This document shows, one piece after another, positions 25,457-33,891 of a stretch of DNA of 38,120 nucleotides. The position numbers and the translations under genes are program-made. Source of the DNA: Candidatus Poribacteria bacterium (GTDB lineage Bacteria; Poribacteria; WGA-4E; WGA-3G); NCBI GenBank assembly GCA_022394755.1, contig JAGFCA010000168.1, positions 1 through 38,120 on the forward strand, in the 5' to 3' direction. The notes under the pieces are model-generated. The model did not search any database and was not told where the DNA came from. It saw only the letters and a program-made list of their open reading frames with translations. How positions within the stretch are numbered: the first letter of the stretch is position 1; every line of letters starts with the position of its first letter.

Positions 25457-26324
25457 TTTTTGCCCATCTGTTGGGTCCAGGACCGGGTTTATGTTCTTCA
25501 CGAATCCTCTTAAATTCATCGGGAGTGGTAACAACATTATTTGGTTCCAATATACTACGTGCAAGGAATCCTGCTTCAGGTTGGTAACCCGTGGGTTTCG
25601 CTGCATCCTGATAACGTGAATCAACACTCCAACGCACTTGATGGCTGACATTTGGAATTGATCGATGGGGAGTAAGGTTTGTCAGTAATAATACACTTCC
25701 AAAATTCACTGGAATTACCACGGGTTCCACATCTTGGAATTCTTCATCTGGGATTTCAAGATAGAAGTTCTCTGGATTCTGTCGGTGTAAAAACACACCA
25801 TCACGATGTGCATGTGGCATAACCTCAAGGCAACCATTTTCAACAGTAGCGTCTATTAATGGAATCCAAATTGTAAGTTGTAAGACTGAATCACATCTGG
25901 GTTCCATATAACCAGCATCTTGGTGCCATGGAACTAATGTTCGAGCATGTTCAGGAAGTTTCGGACGAACACGATAGGCTGGATGACACATAATTTCCGC
26001 ACCTACGAGGGATTCAGCAATATCAAGTAATTTAGGATTGATTAGTAGATCGAAGAGGGCAGGTCCTGTATGTGCACCACTAAACACTTTTTGAAACACT
26101 GTAGGTGATTGTTCAGTTATTTTTGCCAAACGAGTATCGAAACCTTCCTCTTTGAATTCAGAGTCAATTTCTCCATCACCGTAAAGTTGCTTCGCACCTT
26201 TATCAACAATCTCCTCAAACTCTTGGATTAATGGGTTAAGATCATCAGATGAAAGTGCATCTTCAACAAGTAGATAACCATTTTCATTAAAATCATGTAT
26301 TTGGGAATTAGATAAAGTCTTCAT
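25440..26324 (-). CDS. PhyH-family Fe(II)/2-oxoglutarate dioxygenase (canonical motif)
   Basis: A 294-residue phytanoyl-CoA dioxygenase family protein. The metal triad is intact: His134 and Asp136 in W-H-Q-D and His220 in L-T-P-H-R, with Arg231 placed to bind 2-oxoglutarate. The core N-G-C-L-E-V-M-P-H-A-H is the standard double-stranded beta-helix element. Such enzymes hydroxylate small organic substrates, sometimes cleaving them. Unlike the copy at 20825-21625 it keeps the Asp ligand. GAAGGT precedes the ATG, seven bases after the VOC gene, and its end overlaps the next gene. The substrate is unknown. Confidence 0.92.
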   Translation of the reverse strand: MKTLSNSQIHDFNENGYLLVEDALSSDDLNPLIQEFEEIVDKGAKQLYGDGEIDSEFKEEGFDTRLAKITEQSPTVFQKVFSGAHTGPALFDLLINPKLLDIAESLVGAEIMCHPAYRVRPKLPEHARTLVPWHQDAGYMEPRCDSVLQLTIWIPLIDATVENGCLEVMPHAHRDGVFLHRQNPENFYLEIPDEEFQDVEPVVIPVNFGSVLLLTNLTPHRSIPNVSHQVRWSVDSRYQDAAKPTGYQPEAGFLARSILEPNNVVTTPDEFKRIREEHKPGPGPNRWAKNENND

Positions 26325-26331
26325 AATACCT

Positions 26332-26751
26332 TCAAATCTGAACCAGTTCTATTAGTATTCCATCGGGATCTTTTGTACATGCTACACCCACTGCATCAGG
26401 GGCACTAATTGGTTCAGAAAGGAATTCAACTCCTTTTTGTTCTAAACTGTCAATAACATTCTGTATATCTTCCACTATAAAGGTCAACCAACGTACACCC
26501 GCAGAGAATTCATCAGATGGCGTAGGTGGCGGGTTTTCTATGTCCATAAGTTTGATTAGGGTGTTTCCAGCTTTTAGTCGAACTTGCCTAAACCCAGATG
26601 GCGCAAGACCAACATCAGTTGCAAGATCGGATGGAATCTCTAAGTCCATAACGATTTCTAATCCCAACTTCTTATGATAGAAATCTAAGGATTCATCAAA
26701 ATTGCTACAAGTAATCGCTAAATCAATAATTGGATGTGATAGATTTAACAT
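26332..26751 (-). CDS. VOC-family (glyoxalase-like) protein
   Basis: A 139-residue VOC protein with the N-terminal I-I-D-L-A-I-T-C-S-N-F-D-E-S-L-D-F-Y and C-terminal D-P-D-G-I-L-I-E-L-V-Q. His5 (S-H-P) and the Glu in I-E-L fit the metal sites of glyoxalase/dioxygenase units. GGAGG lies seven bases before the ATG, within the end of the MBL gene region; three bases separate it from that gene and seven from the PhyH gene. It probably handles an intermediate of the same pathway. The reaction type is unresolved. Confidence 0.9.
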   Translation of the reverse strand: MLNLSHPIIDLAITCSNFDESLDFYHKKLGLEIVMDLEIPSDLATDVGLAPSGFRQVRLKAGNTLIKLMDIENPPPTPSDEFSAGVRWLTFIVEDIQNVIDSLEQKGVEFLSEPISAPDAVGVACTKDPDGILIELVQI

Positions 26752-26754
26752 AAT

Positions 26755-28587
26755 CTAACCTCCGTTCACTACAAAGATTGCTTCTCGGAATTGCCCTAAA
26801 GGTCTATTATTATAGGTAATATCAAATGGTATCACAATTCGAGTTGATTCATTCTTATTAGAAACAATCTTTGGTATTGGAATAGTAAAGTCAATATAAC
26901 CATCCGATTTGGGTTCAATCTTTATTTCTTTTTGAGGAATATCAACTCCCCAATCATTGGGAACAATTGGCTGAGCAATTAATGGACGGGGTTCAGCTGA
27001 ATGATTTGTTACCTGGACCTGAATGGAAAATTCTTTACCACATACAATTTCTTGCTCATAAGGATAACACCTTATCCATTGGTCGTCCATACCGTAGTTG
27101 GCATGATCCCAGGGAATTAGATTGGTAAAACATTTTTCACGTTCAGACAGAGTATTTAGCATAAAGTTGATTTCTGAATTTGTAAAATCAAACGCTGGAT
27201 TCACATGACAATTGAATATATGGGTTGGTTCTAATTTCTTGATTAATTTTAAACATCTGTCATAACCTACTCCATCACCGAGTAGATTTCTATTACCTGC
27301 ACAATAATCATCAATCCCAGCCATAGTAAATGAATCCCCGCTAAAAAACATTCTAACGTTCTTCCCTTCAACGAGCAACCCACCATGGTAGTAGGTCTGT
27401 CCGGGAAAATGGTAGGCAGTCATTTTAAACTCATTCCATTGCCATGAGTCACCATCCTGAGTTATTCTGTCAACTCGTGTTTCTGCAGGAGATATACATG
27501 GTAGACGATATGCCTTAGGATTTACAATTACATCAGCAACGACTGAATCTGTTATTGTTTCACAAGGATATGTTTTTTGAAATTCCGGTATTCCATTTAC
27601 ATGATCATCGTGGTAATGGGTGACCCAGAACTGAGTCACGTTGGAAATCTCACCATCGTCTTGCATCTGTTGAATCTGTGTTACAATATTATGTGAGCCA
27701 CAATCCATGACAAAAGCTTCCTTTGTATCGGAAATAATTATCCATGTCGTGCCGATATGTCGTAGGAATTCAGGTGGTGGTTTCCCATCCCGAATCTGCA
27801 TGTGATCATCACGATCTCTAAATTCTGTAAACATATCAGGAAAATAGTGGCGTAGTGCAGAAATAGAAACATACCTATCATAGCAGATGTCAATCTGATT
27901 GAATAGCTTGGAAATTGCAGCATCAGGATTATCTATTATCTCACCATGTGTAGGTATAAGCACTTTCGGAGATTTTTGTTTAACCTTATCCAAACTATCT
28001 TTCAATTCATCTCTTGCCCCCAAAAAACCGTGGTAATCAGTGGTCTGTTGTCCTTTTTGTAGACTATAAATATCCCAAATCTTCCCTTCATCATAAATCA
28101 GGTCACCTGTAAAAGCCATAAGTTCTTCGTCAATATCAACGAGATACGTAACACTTCCGTCAGTATGTCCTGGGGTATCAAGCACAGAAATTACAGCCGG
28201 TCCCCAGTTAAACTCAGCACCTTCAGAATAAGTGTCAGATACAGGAATAGAACGGGGTAGCATCAGATTATGCGGATGACAACTGTATAAGTGCCATCTA
28301 TATTTTGAATCATTCCAAAATGACTCTACATTAGAGAACCACTGTTCCTCAGCTGCTGGCACTCCTATATGTACATTATCGGGTAGATTGAAACCGGTAG
28401 TATTATCCCGGTGGTGGTGGGTATAAAAGATTTGGTCAATTTGGGTTATCCCTAATTTATCAAGAGTTTCTTGTAAAGAACTACCACTCGGGTCAATTAG
28501 TAGTACGTGTGTTCCATCACGGATAATACCTGTATTCACATGATCGTGATGTACAAATAAGTGAGGACTCAATTGGGAATATGACAT
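26755..28587 (-). CDS. Double metallo-beta-lactamase-fold protein with C-terminal Ig-like domain
   Basis: A 610-residue protein joining two MBL-fold modules. Module 1 (about 1-240) has T-H-H-H-R-D-N at 56-62, so the usual final His is Asn62, with His141 (T-P-G-H-T-D-G), Asp162 (T-G-D) and His214. Module 2 (about 275-490) has the canonical T-H-Y-H-D-D-H at 323-329, a later S-G-D and C-H. Residues about 505-610 look like a beta-sandwich Ig-type domain. No signal peptide is visible. MBL hydrolases cleave esters, thioesters, lactones or phosphodiesters. CAGGAAT precedes the ATG. It heads the tightly packed block with the VOC gene three bases downstream. Module 1 may have altered metal binding. 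Confidence 0.88.
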   Translation of the reverse strand: MSYSQLSPHLFVHHDHVNTGIIRDGTHVLLIDPSGSSLQETLDKLGITQIDQIFYTHHHRDNTTGFNLPDNVHIGVPAAEEQWFSNVESFWNDSKYRWHLYSCHPHNLMLPRSIPVSDTYSEGAEFNWGPAVISVLDTPGHTDGSVTYLVDIDEELMAFTGDLIYDEGKIWDIYSLQKGQQTTDYHGFLGARDELKDSLDKVKQKSPKVLIPTHGEIIDNPDAAISKLFNQIDICYDRYVSISALRHYFPDMFTEFRDRDDHMQIRDGKPPPEFLRHIGTTWIIISDTKEAFVMDCGSHNIVTQIQQMQDDGEISNVTQFWVTHYHDDHVNGIPEFQKTYPCETITDSVVADVIVNPKAYRLPCISPAETRVDRITQDGDSWQWNEFKMTAYHFPGQTYYHGGLLVEGKNVRMFFSGDSFTMAGIDDYCAGNRNLLGDGVGYDRCLKLIKKLEPTHIFNCHVNPAFDFTNSEINFMLNTLSEREKCFTNLIPWDHANYGMDDQWIRCYPYEQEIVCGKEFSIQVQVTNHSAEPRPLIAQPIVPNDWGVDIPQKEIKIEPKSDGYIDFTIPIPKIVSNKNESTRIVIPFDITYNNRPLGQFREAIFVVNGG

Positions 28588-28651
28588 TTAACATTCCTGT
28601 GATTCATTGTTGTCTAAAATAGTGGATATATACAATATGAGTTAGCTAATA

Positions 28652-29854
28652 TTATTCTAATTCCTTCTCCAAAATTGCCATTGACACCTGTCCAACACGA
28701 TCTCCACCTGTTATATCAACCTTAATCCATTTTCCACTAACATTTCCCCAAGTAGTATCACCAGATAAAATGGCATAGCCCTTTATTACAGCATCTGAAT
28801 TATCTAAAATAGATAGAGGATGTTCCGTGAGTCGAAGAAGATCTTTTTCAGGTTCACCCCAATTAGTATAGGTGATTGGTTCACCTGTATCCCATTCCCA
28901 CTTTCCTTCTTTAAATAAATATGTAAGTCCAATCCAGTATGCTCTACCAGTAAAAACAGTCTCAAGCCATATCTGTTCTTCCTCACTTGTAATAGTAACA
29001 AGATGTGCGTTCTCTTTAGCAGCAATAATTTTGGCATCATTCCTATCCTTACATTTAACCCATTTGTATGCCTGACCATTTTCAGGATTTACAATCCAAA
29101 CGCCGGGAATATCTGGAAATGGATAAAAGTATTGGGATGTATTATCTTTTAATTCCTCATTTACATCTTCATTCAGGTCATCAGAATTCCCGTCTAAAGT
29201 TAATACAACGGTGTCATTCTGTTTCATTATATCAAAGAGAATAGGTTGTGTTACGGCAGTCAGTCCACGATGGTTAACGGAAAGAATAGAAACCCTTGAT
29301 GAGTTAACAATATATTCAAACTCTCCTTGAGAATTGGTTTGAACTGGCTCTTTATACCTTGAACCTCTAATTGACTCAATTGATACTGTTTCAAAGAAAA
29401 TATCAATAGAAGTCTTGGCGAGTGGAGTTCCATCCATATACACAATCTGCCCTTTAATCCTAAGTTCAGGTATAGAAATTACTTCTATGTCATCAATATT
29501 TGATGCAGGTTTTATAGTATAATTGAGAGAATCAAGTCTATCCCAACCATGATAGTAGAATGCAATATTTCCAAACTTGATTGCACGAACATTAATCTTG
29601 TCATAACTGTAGAATTCAGCGCGTTTTGAAGGCACATTTTTCAACGTAAATCCTCCATTAGTATCAGTGGTTGAACGTATTACTCCGATTCCGATGTCAA
29701 TGTTAGATATCGGTTCGCCATTTGATGTAATGACCCGTCCAGAAAGGAGTGAAGGTTGATTCTGTGCGTTAGATTGTATCGGATTAAATAGAATTGGAAC
29801 AAGACCAATTATTAACACTATATAACTACAATGCTTGTTGATTATATACGACAT
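28652..29854 (-). CDS. Secreted C-type-lectin-like protein with carboxypeptidase-regulatory-like repeats
   Basis: A 400-residue exported protein with a signal peptide (about 1-30, ending near S-N-A-Q), two carboxypeptidase-regulatory-like beta domains (S-G-R-V-I-T-S-N-G-E-P near 38 and I-K-G-Q-I-V-Y-M-D-G-T-P near 132), then a C-type-lectin-like domain from about 255 (N-P-E-N-G-Q-A-Y-K, A-H-L-V-T-I-T-S-E-E-E, Y-W-I-G-L, Y-T-N-W-G-E-P-E). The CTLD lacks the usual disulfide cysteines, as bacterial versions often do. AAGGAG precedes the ATG. The next upstream gene, 94 bases away, has the same layout. A role in binding polysaccharide or other cells is inferred. Confidence 0.88.
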   Translation of the reverse strand: MSYIINKHCSYIVLIIGLVPILFNPIQSNAQNQPSLLSGRVITSNGEPISNIDIGIGVIRSTTDTNGGFTLKNVPSKRAEFYSYDKINVRAIKFGNIAFYYHGWDRLDSLNYTIKPASNIDDIEVISIPELRIKGQIVYMDGTPLAKTSIDIFFETVSIESIRGSRYKEPVQTNSQGEFEYIVNSSRVSILSVNHRGLTAVTQPILFDIMKQNDTVVLTLDGNSDDLNEDVNEELKDNTSQYFYPFPDIPGVWIVNPENGQAYKWVKCKDRNDAKIIAAKENAHLVTITSEEEQIWLETVFTGRAYWIGLTYLFKEGKWEWDTGEPITYTNWGEPEKDLLRLTEHPLSILDNSDAVIKGYAILSGDTTWGNVSGKWIKVDITGGDRVGQVSMAILEKELE

Positions 29855-29947
29855 GATGGATATCTCCTTCCTTGTGAAGAATAGGTTATGGAGTAATGGT
29901 ATAAAATGTCTTATTATTTAATTAACTTACACACCATAACCAATAGA

Positions 29948-31168
29948 TTAATATTCATCTTTTTCTATTATCGCATATTTGACGAATTGGTTTAGAGGAT
30001 TGTTCGTCTCTATTGGAATCCATTTCTTATTAGAAAAGAGAAGTGCTATTGGAACATTCGATTTACTGATGGATGTATTTAGATTCTTATCAATATTTAA
30101 CCAATTTGTATATTTGACAGGATTTCCGTTTTTCCATATCAATGTATTATCTTCAGAGAATGTTTGTTGACCAACCCAGAATAATACTCTATCCGAAAAT
30201 CTTGATTCAATCCATTTCTGTTCTGCTTCATCTTCTATGGTAAGAAGATAAGCATTTTCTGTTTTTGCTTTTTCTAAGGCATCATTCCAACTACTACATT
30301 CTATTTTCTTATATGCATGGTTGTTCTCTGGATTGACCGACCACATCTTCATACTCATTTTCTTTCTCTCTTCTTGTAATTGAAGTTCCTTTTTAAGACC
30401 TCTTAATCGTATAGTGATATTATCTTTTCGTTCTCCTTTTTTAAGTCGAAACCATCTCGATTTAGCAAATACACCTTTATACCGTACTGACACACAGTAT
30501 TCTTCATCATCATCAGGAGCATAGGAAACGTAATATCCATGTGCATCAGTTCTGGCAATTCTACCAGATAACCCGCCACCTCCACCAGAACTAAAGACAA
30601 ACAAAAATGTGTCTCGGTCTCTATTGTATACAGTCAGATGAATATCTGTGTTTTTTAAAGGTGTTCCATCATCCATGAGTACACGTCCACTGACCCACAT
30701 TCTCGGTTCTTGCACATTTACAATGACATTTTCAATTGTCTCTCCCGGATCAATTGAAAATGTTGGTTTTCCATACCATGTAGGGTGGCTTTGACGAAAG
30801 GCAGTAGAATGAACGGTGATATCCCAGATCTCAATTGAAATTATCTCATAAGGGGATCCAAGTTCTGGTAGGATTACGAACCTCGATGGACCAGGACTAA
30901 CATTAGTTAGTTTAAATGAACCATCCTTATCAGTTGTAGTCTTAGACCAAGAAGAAAACGGTTCACGAATGCCTTTTTCGTAACCCCTCTTCATAATGAT
31001 AGGTTTTATTGCAAGTTCTATATCTCCAACTGGATCACCTTTTGCATCCACCACATGACCAGAGATGCTTGATTTATCGTCCTGAGCATGAATATGCCAA
31101 CAGACAGTGTAGGGAAGAAGTAACATTACAATGAAAATGTAGGATTGTCTATGATATAGGTTGTTCAT
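29948..31168 (-). CDS. Secreted C-type-lectin-like protein, second copy
   Basis: A 406-residue paralogue of the protein at 28652-29854. The chosen ATG (31166-31168) has AAGGAG at proper spacing; a GTG three codons upstream (31177) is less well placed. A signal peptide (to about 30, ending H-I-H-A-Q) is followed by regulatory-like domains (S-G-H-V-V-D-A-K-G-D-P and S-G-R-V-L-M-D-D-G-T-P), a Gly-rich loop (about 195), a charged helical linker (K-K-E-L-Q-L-Q-E-E-R-K-K) and a CTLD (N-P-E-N-N-H-A-Y-K, A-Y-L-L-T-I-E-D, F-W-V-G-Q, K-Y-T-N-W). The CTLDs of the two copies are more alike than the front domains. Ligand unknown. Confidence 0.87.
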   Translation of the reverse strand: MNNLYHRQSYIFIVMLLLPYTVCWHIHAQDDKSSISGHVVDAKGDPVGDIELAIKPIIMKRGYEKGIREPFSSWSKTTTDKDGSFKLTNVSPGPSRFVILPELGSPYEIISIEIWDITVHSTAFRQSHPTWYGKPTFSIDPGETIENVIVNVQEPRMWVSGRVLMDDGTPLKNTDIHLTVYNRDRDTFLFVFSSGGGGGLSGRIARTDAHGYYVSYAPDDDEEYCVSVRYKGVFAKSRWFRLKKGERKDNITIRLRGLKKELQLQEERKKMSMKMWSVNPENNHAYKKIECSSWNDALEKAKTENAYLLTIEDEAEQKWIESRFSDRVLFWVGQQTFSEDNTLIWKNGNPVKYTNWLNIDKNLNTSISKSNVPIALLFSNKKWIPIETNNPLNQFVKYAIIEKDEY

Positions 31169-31375
31169 TATCTTCACTCCTTATATGTTTAGATGATAGG
31201 AAGACAATCTAACCTAAGTTAGAAGGAGCAGTATGTGGGAGATATTTGTTGTTAAGTAAAGGTATATACTAACTCATACTATAGTGTGAATAATGATAAA
31301 TTGAATAATGTTATCAATAAGATATTGGTCTACTAAATCTTTACTAAATCCTGATTCAACATGCAAACCCCTTCG

Positions 31376-31414
31376 CTCCAGCAGAGCTTCTATAGACATA
31401 GCGCTCTGCTGGAG
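31376..31414. repeat. Perfect 12-bp inverted repeat between sulfatase-like and lectin-like genes
   Basis: CTCCAGCAGAGC at 31376-31387 is complementary to GCTCTGCTGGAG at 31403-31414, with a 15-base spacer that itself contains CTATAG. It is GC-rich in an AT-rich spacer, 45 bases past the end of the sulfatase-like gene. There is no T-run, so it is not a classical terminator. It could be a dispersed repeat, a transcript-end stabiliser or an operator. Confidence 0.6.
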
Positions 31415-31459
31415 TGTGCCATTTTCGTAGTGTCCTCTGAAAATGTGCATTACTTAAAA

Positions 31460-32848
31460 CTATTCCTCAGCAAATTGGGGTCTTCCAAGTGCATCTGTTC
31501 GTCCCTGACGTTTATAATGTGGAAGATGACCATCTGCATCAGCTAAGATCCGTTCATGTGCCAGTGCGATACGATCAGCTCCTTGATCAGTGATGTCGTT
31601 TTGACAGGTTGGATCAGCTTCAAGATCGAAGAGGCGTGTTCCACTATTGAGATCTACACTTGAGAAATACCAACTCTTAGCATCTTTATACCAGACTGAG
31701 TTGACATAACGGCAGGTTAGGTAATCCCGTGAATTAAATCCACTCTTTCCTTCAACAAGAGGAAGTAGACTCTGTCCGTGTAGTTCACCTGCAGGTTCAA
31801 CTTCACTTGCAGCCATTACGGTTGCGGGTACATCAACGGTATAAACGAACTCATCACAGGTAGTTCCAGCATTTAACCCATCAGGATGTCTGACTAATAA
31901 AGGTATATCCATTGTTCCTGGATACATGAAATTTGCAGGTTTTCCAGTTGCTTTATCAGGATTTTCAGCGAAATTAGTGCCGTGATCACTTAGAAAAATA
32001 ATTAGGGTATTGTCCCGTAATCCAAGTCTATCAATAGTATCTACTAATCTACCAAACCATGTGTCTACGAGTGTAACTAACCCAGCATAGTTAGCTTTAA
32101 CACTGGGGAGTCGGTTTTCAAGTTCTTCATTCTTTAATGAACCGTATGGTAGATTAAGACAGATCGGTTCGCGATCTTCTCTACTTCCATATAGATCATA
32201 GTAATGTAGTGGTGCTTCCCATGTTTCATGAGGAGTGAATCCGTCAACATATAAGTAAAATGGTGTATTCTGATTATTGTGTTCAATAAATTCTATTGCG
32301 GATCGGAACAATCTGGCTGTTGGCCAAGTTTCCTCGGGACGTTCAGGCTGAACATTCATAATATGTGAACGTATCCGTGGTTCATTTCCCCTGTATTTAG
32401 CAACTTGCTTTGGATCCACATTCGCACCACCTCTATATCTATCTTCGGCTTGTCCGCGTACAAATTGCCATTGTCGGAATCCTCGTGTGAAGTTCATTCC
32501 GGGAACAAAATAGTGTGGGACATCAGCGAAGAATCCTGTTTGATACCCGTTTTGTACTAATGATTCTGCAATTGCGGGTTCGTCTGATGACATGGGTTGC
32601 CATCCGGGAGTATAAACATTATCCCATGGTACAGGATTATACGTTTTAAATGGATAAATACGTCTACCTGTATGTAAGGTGCGTCGCGTAGGTATGGTCG
32701 GGAGCACTTCTGGATGTGCATTGGTAAACCTGACCCCCTGTTCTGCAAAACGGGCTAAATTTGGGGTGTGTATCCAGTCATTACCGTAAGGACTTAAATA
32801 GGCTGTACGAAGTGTATCCGAAACTACAACAACTATGTTCCAACTCAT
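31460..32848 (-). CDS. Sulfatase-like hydrolase with Thr at the catalytic position
   Basis: A 462-residue alkaline-phosphatase-superfamily protein with sulfatase layout. Metal ligands include Asp11 (V-V-S-D-T-L-R) and Asp288-His289 (L-S-D-H-G-T). The sulfatase signature C/S-x-P-S/T-R followed by a T-G-R is present as Thr51-Ile-Pro-Thr-Arg55 ... H-T-G-R, so the residue normally oxidised to formylglycine is threonine (codon ACC). Thr cannot give formylglycine, but threonine is the nucleophile in related phosphodiesterases. The protein may therefore be a phosphoesterase, phosphonohydrolase or inactive. No signal peptide is seen. GGAGG precedes the ATG, 51 bases after the Dabb gene. Confidence 0.88.
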   Translation of the reverse strand: MSWNIVVVVSDTLRTAYLSPYGNDWIHTPNLARFAEQGVRFTNAHPEVLPTIPTRRTLHTGRRIYPFKTYNPVPWDNVYTPGWQPMSSDEPAIAESLVQNGYQTGFFADVPHYFVPGMNFTRGFRQWQFVRGQAEDRYRGGANVDPKQVAKYRGNEPRIRSHIMNVQPERPEETWPTARLFRSAIEFIEHNNQNTPFYLYVDGFTPHETWEAPLHYYDLYGSREDREPICLNLPYGSLKNEELENRLPSVKANYAGLVTLVDTWFGRLVDTIDRLGLRDNTLIIFLSDHGTNFAENPDKATGKPANFMYPGTMDIPLLVRHPDGLNAGTTCDEFVYTVDVPATVMAASEVEPAGELHGQSLLPLVEGKSGFNSRDYLTCRYVNSVWYKDAKSWYFSSVDLNSGTRLFDLEADPTCQNDITDQGADRIALAHERILADADGHLPHYKRQGRTDALGRPQFAEE

Positions 32849-32899
32849 GTATATCCTCCAAAAAATATTAGTTATGATAGGTGATATAATTTTTGTATT

Positions 32900-33199
32900 T
32901 TAAGTGGTATAATCAAATACCAGTACATCCTCCACAAGTGGCCGAATATGGTCACCTGCGACCTTCTTATGATACGGATGTGGTAAGTATGTATCTCTTG
33001 CTGCTTCATCTGTAAAACGAACGATAAAGCCAAATTCATACCCTTGACTCTTACCTTCAGGACTATGATTTGTGCCGAAAGTAATAGACTCTATTCCGGG
33101 AATTTCATCTGACATAGACATCAAGGCGTCTGACATTGAACTTAATTGTTCATCATTTACATCTGACTTTAACTTAAGAAGAACGATATGTTCAACCAT
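32900..33199 (-). CDS. Dabb-family (stress-responsive alpha/beta-barrel) protein
   Basis: A 99-residue protein matching the Dabb ferredoxin-like family: M-V-E-H-I-V-L-L-K-L-K at the start, G-I-E-S-I-T-F-G-T-N in the middle and a C-terminal Y-L-P-H-P-Y-H-K-K-V. These small dimeric barrels act in stress response or as cyclases and oxygenases on small molecules. GGAG lies seven bases before the ATG. It is the first gene of the minus-strand run, 51 bases upstream of the sulfatase-like gene. Confidence 0.9.
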   Translation of the reverse strand: MVEHIVLLKLKSDVNDEQLSSMSDALMSMSDEIPGIESITFGTNHSPEGKSQGYEFGFIVRFTDEAARDTYLPHPYHKKVAGDHIRPLVEDVLVFDYTT

Positions 33200-33794
33200 T
33201 TCAATGCTCCGATCTGATTTGATTTTCTTGTTTTAATACTGTCATAAGGAAGGTGTATATGAAAACGGATAAATAATCCCTTAAACAGTATGTCTTCCTC
33301 AAGGATTAAGGATTTATATGAAACAAGATGTATGGTAAACCAATTGAATGATGGTATATACTATTAGTATCTCATATACACTGATTTACATCAAGTTATT
33401 TGTCCAACAAGGGAGTGTAAATAATTTATCACTTTTTCGTGGAAAGTTACGAAATCATAACTTTTTACCGTTTTTCCTATTCAAGAAACATAGCGATAAC
33501 CATTGTCATAAACTGTATTATCGGACGAATTTGTAAATTGAAATATTCTTGTGAAAAAGTAATTTTACATTTTTCTTGTTGGATTTTTGGTAATGATATT
33601 GCAATTTTTTCAATTAAAGGTGACTGGAGTTTGATAAAACGAATTCTTATATTCGTCGAATCAAGGAATCAACGGTAGGATTGTTAAATCACATTCCCGT
33701 GCTTGAAAACCGTACCATTAGTATCATTATATGTGAAGTATTATTGTATTTAAGGCCGGTAGGAAAAGGTGTGTTTTAATATTTATCAGAGTAA
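33200..33794. other. Divergent intergenic region
   Basis: AT-rich spacer between the minus-strand run and the WD40 array. Short open frames (for example 33439-33678) lack ribosome binding sites and protein-like composition. I see no strong repeat. It should contain promoters for both directions. Confidence 0.4.
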
Positions 33795-33887
33795 AGCGAC
33801 CGAGAGTCTACAGATCCGAACATTGATTATGGAACAATCCTACTATGGGATTGGGAGAAAATTATAACAAGACATAATCAGAGGTAA
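33795..33887 (+). pseudogene. C-terminal remnant of a WD40-repeat gene
   Basis: The last 31 codons before a TAA at 33885-33887 read ... D-Y-G-T-I-L-L-W-D-W-E-K-I, which matches the C-termini of the next two genes (D-G-T-I-L-L-W-D-W-I-E-I and D-G-T-I-L-L-W-D-W-E-K-I). The frame is closed by a TAA at 33792-33794, and no propeller sequence is seen upstream. The stop lies four bases before the ATG of the next WD40 gene, the same spacing as between the intact copies. It is the decayed tail of an earlier array member. Confidence 0.7.
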
Positions 33888-33891
33888 AACT

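Noticed and set aside
25457..25651. Upstream extension of the Cys-cluster protein
   Set aside because: This part lies inside the PhyH coding sequence in another frame; the hydrophobic N-terminus begins at the ATG at 25456.
33348..33678. Two short plus-strand open frames before the WD40 array
   Set aside because: They have AT-driven Ile/Phe-rich composition, no ribosome binding site and mutual overlap.
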